From NCBI GenBank assembly GCA_025084515.1, contig JAJAGP010000228.1, positions 252,001 through 316,000 on the forward strand: a DNA stretch of 64,000 nucleotides, in the 5' to 3' direction. The position numbers and the translations under genes were made by a program. The notes under the pieces are model-generated. The model had not been told where the DNA came from and made no database searches. It was given only the letters and a program-made list of their open reading frames with translations. Below, one piece after another: positions 1 through 9,800 of the stretch. How positions within the stretch are numbered: position 1 is the stretch's first letter; the number at the start of each line of letters is the position of its first letter. Source of the DNA: Ancistrus triradiatus. Lineage: Eukaryota > Chordata > Actinopteri > Siluriformes > Loricariidae.

Positions 1-437
1 TTCCAGGTCCTGGAGTGGCCTAGCCAGTCTCTAGACCTCAGCCCTATGGAAAATGTGTGGAGGGAGTTGAAAGTCCGTGTTGCCCAGCAACAGCCCCAAA
101 ACATCACTGCTCTAGAGGAGATCTGCATGGAGGAATGGGCCAAAATACCGGCTACAGTGTGTGCCAACCTGGTGAAGACTTGCAGGAAATGATTGACCTC
201 TGTCATTGCCAACAAAGGTTATTGAGTTCAACTTTTGTTATTGACCAAATACTTATTTTCCACCATAATTTACAATTAAATTCTTTAAAAATCTTAGTGT
301 TATTTTCTGGATTTTCTTTCTCATTTTTTCTGTCATAGTTGAAGTGTACCTATGATGAAAATTACAGACCTCTCTCGTCTTTCTAAGTAGGAGAACTTGC
401 ACAATCAGTGGCTGACTAAATACTTTTTTGCCCACTG
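1..437 (+). mobile_element. Tc1/mariner element, family A: 3' end with transposase C-terminus
   Basis: Positions 1-192 encode the transposase C-terminus on the + strand, with SLDLSPMENVWRELK and EEWAKIPATVCANLVKT, ending at TGA 190-192. The terminal inverted repeat follows, ending TTTTTTGCCCACTG at 437 beside a TA. The PMENVWRELK block contains the third acidic residue of the DDE catalytic triad. The rest of the element lies outside the window. Confidence 0.85.
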
Positions 438-600
438 TACATATTCATAAGGACATATGACCAGGTGGAAAGTGCAGACTAAAAGGCGACTGGTTATATC
501 CTAACAGTTTTAACTGATAAATTGAAATGATGTTCAAATGTCTACACACGGCAGATGCAGTTCTTTGTGTAAGCATTGTTAAAATTGTTAACTTGTGCAT

Positions 601-640
601 GGGGCAGCATGGTGCCATAGTGGTTAGTGCTGTCGCAGTC
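601..640 (+). repeat. Fragment of a tRNA-head SINE-like repeat
   Basis: The sequence GGCAGCATGGTGCCATAGTG followed by GTTAGTGCTGTCGC is the 5' head of a common fish SINE. The same head in reverse is seen at about 23150-23190. Only about 40 bp remain. Confidence 0.45.
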
Positions 641-737
641 CATCACAACATCAGTCTCTTCTGCCTGACACCATCATACAGCTTCTACTGCAAAAGTCTC
701 TGACTGCTGAATATTTATTTGAATATTTCTAAACTAG

Positions 738-861
738 GTGCTCTGTAGCAGGGCCAGGGTGGTTACTTACCTGCCAGGGCTTCACAGTCTTGTGAGACGC
801 ATCTCGGGAGTCAGAACTTTCTCTGATGAGCCTCATGTCAACATTACACCCCCTGGTATGG
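738..861 (+). CDS. mmadhc: mmadhc exon with the N-terminal targeting region
   Basis: The exon follows acceptor AG at 736-737 and ends before donor GTAAGT at 862. It encodes 41 codons plus one base, beginning VLCSRARVVTYLPGLHSLV. In mammals this basic, Ser/Arg-rich start serves mitochondrial targeting. The segment after it is shorter and less conserved than in mammals. Confidence 0.9.
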
Positions 862-3800
862 GTAAGTCTTCAGACTAGTCTTTGAAATATAGTTCAGACA
901 TTTAAAATGAAGATGATGAAGCTAATCTTTGTGCCTGTATTATATTGTGGATCACTTCTAAAGTGTGTGACAGTGAATATTCATTAAATTAATTTAATTA
1001 CTATTTAATATTCCTTTGTGCCGTGTGTTTTTAGACTTTGATATGTTAGTGCTGCATTTAGAAAGTAGTTATCAAATGTGCGTAGGAACTTGTATACACT
1101 GAGTCTGTCTGATTTAGTCTTTAACAAAGGTGATAATCATAGCACAGTGTGTTTTCGCTATATATATTTTGCAGTGGTTACTGTTGCAGTTACTGGCAGC
1201 GGACAACAGTGTCTGATTGGATAATGACCTCTGATTTTGCTGCTCATAAACACAGGGCCAAGGACGGTATGGCCTGATGAGACCATGGGCCCGTTTGGTC
1301 CTCAGGATCAACGCTTCCAGCTGCCTGGCCATGTGGGATTTTCCCGGCATGTAGAGGGCACAGCAGAGCAAAAGATCCTGCACGGCACAGTGCACACTAC
1401 GCTCCCTGATGTGTTGGCTTCGCCGTCCAGCAGCGAGAGGCACGAATTCATCCTGGCCCAGTTCATCCAAGAGTTTCATGTAAGGAAACTACTCAGTGTA
1501 ATTTACATTTTAAGTTCATGGCAAATTGTGGGAGTTATTTCATGATGTCAGTATGTTATCCGCAGGGAAAAGAGGAGGCCTCTTCAGAGCAGAAGGTCGA
1601 TGGTGCAGAGCAATATTTTGACCATTCTAGAGTGGAATGTGCAATCCAGCCCTGTCCAGAACTGCTGAAAAAAGGTGCGAGCTGTGCATAGCCGTTCAGA
1701 GTGAGAATACAAACTAAAAGTAAGAAATAAACTGAGAAGTGAAGCTACGGGATAAATCCTTGAAAGGACAGTTAAAGAGGGAAACCTCATGGCACAGGTT
1801 TGACTACTAGATGAAACGTATTACCGTAATTCTTCAGTGTGCTCTTATCTCAATAACTATTGCATTAAAATATGAACGTAGTACAAATAGCTATACGCTC
1901 TTACATGCAATGTGTTTGAATATCCCTCACCTTGCAGACTTTGCATCAATGTTTCCTGAAGCTCCTTCCAGCTGTATGATGGTGCTGACTGTGACCCAGA
2001 GAACAAAAAATGATATGACTGCCTGGTCTGAAGATGTGGACCAGGAAAGAGAGGAGCTTTTGGCCAAAGTGAGTGACACATTTTTTCTTTCTGAAGAAAA
2101 CTGCGTTAAGTAAACAGTTCTGAGCGAGTGTGCGTGCGTACATACAGTGGTGCTTGAAAGTTTGTGAACCCTTCAGAATTTTCTATATTTCTGCATAAAT
2201 ATGACCTAAAACATCATCAGATTTTCACACAAGTCCTGAAAGTAGATAAAGAGAACCCAGTTAAACACATGAGACAGAAATATTATATTTGGTCATTTGT
2301 TAATCGAGGAAAATGATCCAATATTACATATTAGTGAGTGGCAAAAGTATGTGAACCTTTGCTTTCAGTATTTGGTGTGCCCCCCCGTGCAGCAATAACT
2401 GCAACTAAATGTTTCCTGTAACTGTTGATCAGTCCTGCACACCGGCTTGGAGGAATTTTAGCCCATTCCTCCATACAGAACAGCTTCAACTCTGGGTTCT
2501 CTTTATCTACTTTTAGACATGTGTGAACATGTTTTAGGTCATATTTATGCAGAAATATAGAAAATTCTAAAGGGTTCACAAACTTTCAAGCACCACTGTA
2601 CGTGCCGCGTGATTGCCATAGATTGGCACCATGTCTAGGGTTGGCTCACGCCTTGCACCCTGTGCTACCGGTTAGGTCCCAGCTCCCCACAACCCCGAGA
2701 TGCATTTTATGAAGATTAATTAATGACTGGCTTTTGTCTTAATTGCACATTACAGTACATTACACGTTGCATAATCTGATCTAGTAAAAAAAAAAACAGG
2801 GTTTGTAGTTAATTTGCATCATGCAGTGTACTGCATATGCATTACCTTGTCAAATTCCTTTAGGCCGTACTCACACTAGGCTCAGGCACAGTTGACCCCC
2901 AAAGCAATTTGTTGACTGGTGTGATTTACTTTGAACTGCGCTTGGGCATGCTGGATGAGGGGGGCTCAGGCACTGTTCACTGACACGCATATAGTGTGAT
3001 CGTCAGCGCACAGCAGACTTCATGGTTGTACTTACTTTGTTGCTGTTTTGGTCTCGTTTTGGGCACGCTGACTCAGCCCTCTCAAACGCCTTATAAGCAA
3101 TGTATTGATTTTGCAGCGCGCTGATTTTCAGCTTCTCGTGCGTCTTTGAAGTGTCTTGATGATGGAAGCGAGTCTGGGCGTGTTTAATTTTGAAGCGCAA
3201 CGTGAGTGCAGACCAGCAGGGCATTGGGGAGGGGGGACAAGGCAACTGGGCTCAGTGTGAGTACCACTTAATATGAAATTGTAAGTAAATATTTGAATCA
3301 CCTTATCAGTTTATTTCCAAAACACAGACTTTGAGATGCACGCTGGCCGGTGACCGGATGGTTTTCAGTGTGATCAGCCACGACTGGTGATCGGCCGATC
3401 AGTCTCATATAAACGATTCTGTGCCGTTCACATTTAGCCACACGTGCACCGCATGACAGCGACACAAACACTGCAACGCATGAAAATCACACTGTTTTCA
3501 GTAACATTAATTCACAATTCAATTCTGCTTTAATCACAGTTCAAGTGTTAAACTGTGTGTTTGGTTATGAGACAGATGATGCATGCTGATGACGATGAAG
3601 TTGCTTCAGTGCTACTGCTTACACTAATTTGTCTCTCCCTATATAACGCAGTACTAGTGAGGGAGCAGTGGTGCTTGAAAGTTTGTGAACCCTTTAGAAT
3701 TTTCTATATTTCTGCATAAATATGACCTAAAACATCATCAGATTTTCACACAAGTCCTAAAAGTAGATAAAGAGAACCCAGTTAAACAAATGAGACAAAA

Positions 3801-6800
3801 ACATTATACTTGGTCATTTATTTATTGAAGAAAATGAACCAATATTACATATTAGTGAGTGGCAAAAGTATGTGAACCTTTGCTTTCAGTATCTAGTGTG
3901 ATACACAGAGTCACTTTAGGATCTTGAGTCCAAGCAGGAAAGTCCTTGGCAGCACTTTGTCCCCAGCCAACCGGAGGAGGGAGAGAGTGGGAGAGAGTTA
4001 CTCCCCTCTGGTGTGGCCAGGTATGGTGAGGCTGCAACTGGTGACGGAAACAACTTGTGTGGGGTTGAAGTGGATGAGCATCATGGACACCATGTGTGGG
4101 GCAGGAACTGGTACCGGAACACAGCTCGGAGAGAAAACAGAAAATGTAGTTAGTTATTGATTAAGAGCACAGAGTCTATTAACAATCACTGATGCCAGGT
4201 GTAGCATGAGACTTCTGCAGCATTAAGTATAGCAGCATAGCTATAGCAAGACGAGAACCAGAAGGTAACACAGCCAAGATGGATCACATGAGACATCAGC
4301 AACACCACGGGAGGCATAAGACAGCTACACAATGTCCCAGATCACCACAAAGCTCTTTGACTATGAACCCATAGTTCTGCCCTTAGTTTAAGGCAGGGAT
4401 GCACAAGTCAAGATCAACAGGACCAAAGCCCAGCCCAGTCAGACTGCCCACCAGACACGTCCAGCCAAAGGACAAGGCATGACTCCAAACACCGGCCCCA
4501 GTAACCCATGCCATGCATCTGAGTCTAATTCTAACCCTGCGAAAGAAGTAGACATGCTGGATTGTAAGACTCTAAGGGTGTACTCACACTAGGCACGGTT
4601 GCCTGAACCGGGCCAGAGCACGAATGGGGAGGGGGGACAAACGCGCTCTGGCCCGCACTCACACTAGCCTCACTCCGGCGCGCTTTCGTCATGCTTTCGT
4701 CATCACCATGCTTGCTCGCGCAGCACACTTCATGGTTGTACATATGATCGGGTAATCACATACGTTTATGCTGTTCTTTGCTTTCGTATTGTGCGCGCTG
4801 TGCAGCTGCTTCCGTAAGCACCAGATGCCGAAAAATAGTTCATCATCAGTACATTTATTATAAGGCTTATTAGGGCTGTGTGTCAGCGCGCAAAGAGAAA
4901 CAAAAAGTCACATAGTAAGTACAAGCATAAAGTCCGCTGTACAGCCGAAATACAGCGCATCACATAACCAATGCACCTTATTATGAAGCTTATTAAGGCT
5001 GTGTATCATCGCCAACAAATAGAAATAAAAAAGCCACATATTAAATATAAGCAGGAAGTCCGCTGTACAGCACGATAAGGTGAAATACAGCTCGTCGCAT
5101 AATCAATGCACCTTATTATAAGGCTTATTAGGGCTGTGTGTCAGCGCGAACAAAGAGAAATAAAAAAGCCATGTATAAGCAGAGAGTCTGATGTGCAGCA
5201 TAAGAATTCGGAACACAGTGAGCTGCATTATCAATGCATTTATTATAAGACGTATTAAGGCCGTGTGTCAACGCGAACAAAACGAAACCAAAGAAAGGCA
5301 CAGAAGTATGTTATTACCCGATCACATATGTACAACAATGAAGTGCGCTGTGCTGTGTGGGCGCATCTGTGATGACGAAAGCGTGCCGGAGTGCGATTGC
5401 ACTCACACTACAAACGTAGCGTGCTGGAGTCCAGCGAACCGCGCCTGGCCCACCTATTTCAAGCGGGCCCCAGTGCGATTCGTGAATCGGGCCCCGGCGC
5501 GATTGGGAGCACTCACACTAGCCAAACGAACGCGGTTCGAATTGCCTAGTGTGAGAACACTCAGATAATGTGGGGCCAGGCCATGTAGAGCTTTATAAGT
5601 TATAAGAAGTGTTTTGTAATCAATGCAGAACAGGTAACCAGTGTAGTGATGATAGAACAGGAGTGATATGATCAAATTTTCTAGTTCGAGTTAGCACTCG
5701 GGCGGCTGCATTCTGAACTAATTGAAGTTTTGAAATTGAAGATTTACTAGAGCATCCCGTAAGGTGTTACAGTAATCCAACCTTGAGGTTATAAACCCAT
5801 GAACCAGTTTCTCCGCCTGATTAAAAGAGAGGATATTTCTAAGTTTAGCAATAGTACATAATTGAAAGCAAGCAAGCAATTCGCGCATCAAAGTGCGCAT
5901 CAAAGGAGAGATCTGAATCAAATATGACATCTAAGATTTTTAAAGATGGACTGGCCAATACTGAACAGCCATCTATACTTAGGATAGATGTAGCCAACCG
6001 GTCTGTGTCACAGCCTTGGGTCTCACTAATAAAACCTCAGTTTAAACCAGAGTTAAGTAAGAGAAAATTAAACGACGTTCAGGCTTTTGTTTCCTTTACA
6101 CTGTCCTCAATGTTGCTGATTGTAAGGCCGTCATTTGGTTTGGCTGATATATACAGCTGTGTATCATCTGCATAGCAGTGGAAACTAATGCCATGTTTAC
6201 GAATAACTGAGCCTAGTGGCAGCATGTACAGAGAGAATAAAAACGGGCCGAGCACAGACCTCTGAGGCACACCATACTTCACTTTTGAGAGCTTAGAGCA
6301 TAGATTATTTACATAAACAAACTGGTACTGGTTAGTCGAGTAGGATTTAAACCAAAAAAGTGCCAATCCCTTAATACCTACAGTATTTCCTAGTCTATTC
6401 AGTAAAACATCATTATATATAGTGTCAAATGCTGCACTTAAATCTAACAGAACAAGAAAAGAAACACACCCCTTATCTGCGTACATTAAGAAATCATTTA
6501 GTAGCCTAATTAATGCTGTTTCAGTACTATCATGGGACCTGAATCCAGACTGAAATGTTTCATAAATACCATTCCTTTGGAGGTAACTGCAGAGATGCTG
6601 ATAGATGGCTTTTTCTAAGATTTTGGAGAGAAAAGGTAGATATTTGCAATTGGTCTATAATTAGGCATCACACAAGGGTCAAGATTGGCTTTTTTAATTC
6701 AGTGGTTTGATAACGGCACACTTAAAGGGTTTGGGCACATAACCAAAGGTATGGGATGAATTTAAAATAATTAGCAGTGGCTCTATAATACTAGATATCA

Positions 6801-9800
6801 CTTCTTTGAGTAAACATGTTGGTATTGGATCTAAAATAAACAAGTTGATGACTTAGATGAGCTGTTCAGTGCGGATAGTTTAGTATTAGTAATTGGGGTA
6901 AAAGATTCTAGTATTGATTTACAGCTAATTAAACAGATGTCTTCACTAGTGCTGCATCTGAAAGGTTGCATATTATCTTATTAGGGCTGTGTGTCAGCTG
7001 TGTGTGTATTGTAGTAGGGCTATGTGTCAGCGTGCACAAAGTGAAATGCCCTTAAGAAGCCACATGCATGAAGTCCGCTGTCCTGTGTGTCCCTGTCTTG
7101 CAGCACGAGAAGCCGAAACAGAGTGAGCTGCATAATCAATGCACTTATTGAAATGCGTATTAGGGCTGTGTGTCAGCGCGCTCGAAAATGAAACCAAAGA
7201 AAGGCACAAAAGTATGTGATTACCCGATCACATACATACAACCATGAAGTGTGCTTTTCTGTGTGAGCACGTATCGTGATGACGTGCTCAGTGTGAGTAC
7301 ACCCTTAGAAAGCTCTCATAGAGAGTGCTCTACATGGGAAGTAAGCACCAAGGGCATTCATTAGGTAATGAGACAGACCCGATGAACACTGTAACAGCGA
7401 TGGTGGCGTGGCACACTCATTTCTTTAAAAATAAGACGCGAATTAACATTTACATTAAGTTATTTAGTAAATACGAACAAAACGCTCGCAATGTAGAAAT
7501 CTGCTTCAGCTCAGGCGCTATGTCTGCTGCATTTACAAAGAGCGCCTCGCTCCACAGTGGTTGTGATTTGATCGCGTCATCAAAACATCATTGTTCTTTG
7601 TCACTGTTCGGTCTTTTTACTTATTTTGCTGAATATTCGGTGCATCCCTAGTACATTTCAAGCTGTGGATGGAGTTACTTAGATGGAGGAAGTATAATTC
7701 TGATTAATTTAAATTCATTAATTGTAACTAAATCCCCACTTAACACAAGAAGGGGAGCCAAATCTGAACGATTTGTTAAGTCCCATATTTTCACATCTAG
7801 GCAGCCCACTAAAAATGATTGGGTTGTCTTATTCCACAGTTTGTGGGTTGGTTGGCACTCCAGATGACCAAATGTATGTGCACAACAGGTGGGTACTTGA
7901 GTACCTTTTTTGGGGGGAAAAGTGCTTCCTATAGTAATTCTGTGCCTGTGTACAAGTTGTTTCTAATGGAATACTAAACCTTTACTATCTGAACACTAAG
8001 CACTGACATGCCTCCCTCATATGCTCATTACCTAAACTAAAATGTTAGAATCTTAACTAAACTAAAGGAGGAACTCGTTGAATTAAATCAAAATGTACTT
8101 CTAACAGAGCCTGAATGTTAAAAGCTAAGGAACGCTGTTTTATATCGACATTAAACATTAAATTGACATCTCACTGAACATAATATACGCTGAATTCAAT
8201 CAGTTCTAAATTCATAGTTTAATGCTTCCGGAGTAAATGAGTAAGGACTGATTTCACAAATATATTGATGCACAAATTAATTACTTATTGATTTTATCAA
8301 TTTGTCAACCACTTAAATATTGTATTTATAGCTGCTCCCGCTTTATAAACACTTAAAGATATACCAACGAAAAGCGTTAGGTTCAATCATATGTTTATTG
8401 TTCATAAAAGCCTAGGAATTCTAAAGTGTGAGACAGAGAGAGACAGAAAATACTCTAAGACACTACATGAAACTGACTTCCGGATCGTTGTTTCTATGAA
8501 TTACATATGGACATATCTGGCCAGTAGATGGTGCTAAGGTGCAGTGTTTAGAACGATTCGAATCGCTGAATCGTTTTTCTAAACGATTGCTTAAAATGAT
8601 TCAAAGCTTTAGGAAGGCCAATATCTCCCATCACTACTAGTGTTTCTCGGTTACTTCTAGTCTTTTGTGGAACTATGTGTTTAAGTATTAAAGAAATGAG
8701 TTTGGTTGTCCAAATTCCCTCTAAATTAGTCTTTGTGGTTATACAGTGTATTGTGATCCAGACTAGAGCTGTGCTGGTTTTGCCAGATCGCCCATCCCTA
8801 ACCTGTGACAGATTTCATACAGCAGGAAAACAAATGCTACAAATTATCACAGTGCCTGCACAGCATGGTGACTTCTTACATTCCATAGTCACTTGATGTC
8901 TAAAGGCTGTATGTGGCTCAAAACATTGTGTGGATTAATGGGTCGTTTAGGCCATATGTACCAGCACGGTGACCTGTTTAGAAATGAAGAATTCTCATGG
9001 CTGAGGAAAATTTGATATGGGTCCAGACTTGGATGAGCCAGATGAACTCCAGTCATGCTGCTAAATCCCTCTCACTGCTTATCATTCAGAACTGACTAGT
9101 GTTAAGAGTTGGGAAAACGGTAGAAGCCCCTTTCCTTTTCAAAATGTGCTCAATGAGGCGCACACTCCAGAACGAGACCATAGTGGGTATGTGCTTCAGC
9201 ACTGTGTGCTCATGCTGCTGTGTGTTACTCACTGGGGTTTAAGAGGTGACAGAGCTTTACTTAATGTATGGGTCAAATGTTTATTATGAGATTATATTGT
9301 GTAGGAATTTGTAAAGCTGAGCTAAAATATAATAATTCATAGTAATTATATGAGTAAATAGTAGTTATTATTTTATTGTGCTGTTTTCAGTTCATTGAAG
9401 GAGCAAAGGAGATCTGCCAGGCACTGCACACAGAGGGCTTTTGGGCCGACTTCATAGACCCGTCATCTGGACTAGCAGTAAGTTGAAATAATGCTTTTGT
9501 GTGAATTATGGAAGAGCTTATAATACAGGTGCGCGTCACTTGTTGTCCAAAATGCGTTCTGTGAAATTGCATGTTGTGCAACCTGGATGTTGTTCGAACA
9601 CTATATTAAATATATATACTTAAATGATATATTTATGCTATATGGGTGGGATACTGTAGTGTATTGGGTATTGACTTCCATAAATCATAAAAATCAATTC
9701 GTAAATAGCCAAAACACTGCAGTGTGTTCTTATCCACTGATTTATTTACCACATATTGATTTCTTTTCTTTCTCAGCCTCTCTTCACTTTGCATGAGCTC

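Larger units (their letters stand above)
4573..7308. mobile_element. hAT-like composite element (family H) with tandem array and nested LINE
   Basis: The outer ends match as inverted repeats: CTAAGGGTGTACTCACACT at 4573 and AGTGTGAGTACACCCTTAG at 7308. Inner copies of the end motif occur near 5405, 5515 and 5548, and internal segments are repeated in inverse (4725-4765 against 5310-5360 and 7213-7255). Between 4850 and 5260 lies a tandem array, and a LINE fragment sits at about 5566-6965. No transposase is visible. The structure suggests repeated nesting or aberrant transposition. Confidence 0.6.

Noticed and set aside
1114..1479. 121-codon open frame on the - strand
   Set aside because: It is antisense to the mmadhc exon at 1256-1479, where the + strand reading is strongly conserved.
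4850..5270. CRISPR-like regularly spaced repeat
   Set aside because: Units are adjacent, diverged, 125-133 bp and without unique spacers. The genome is that of a vertebrate, and this is a transposon-internal tandem array.
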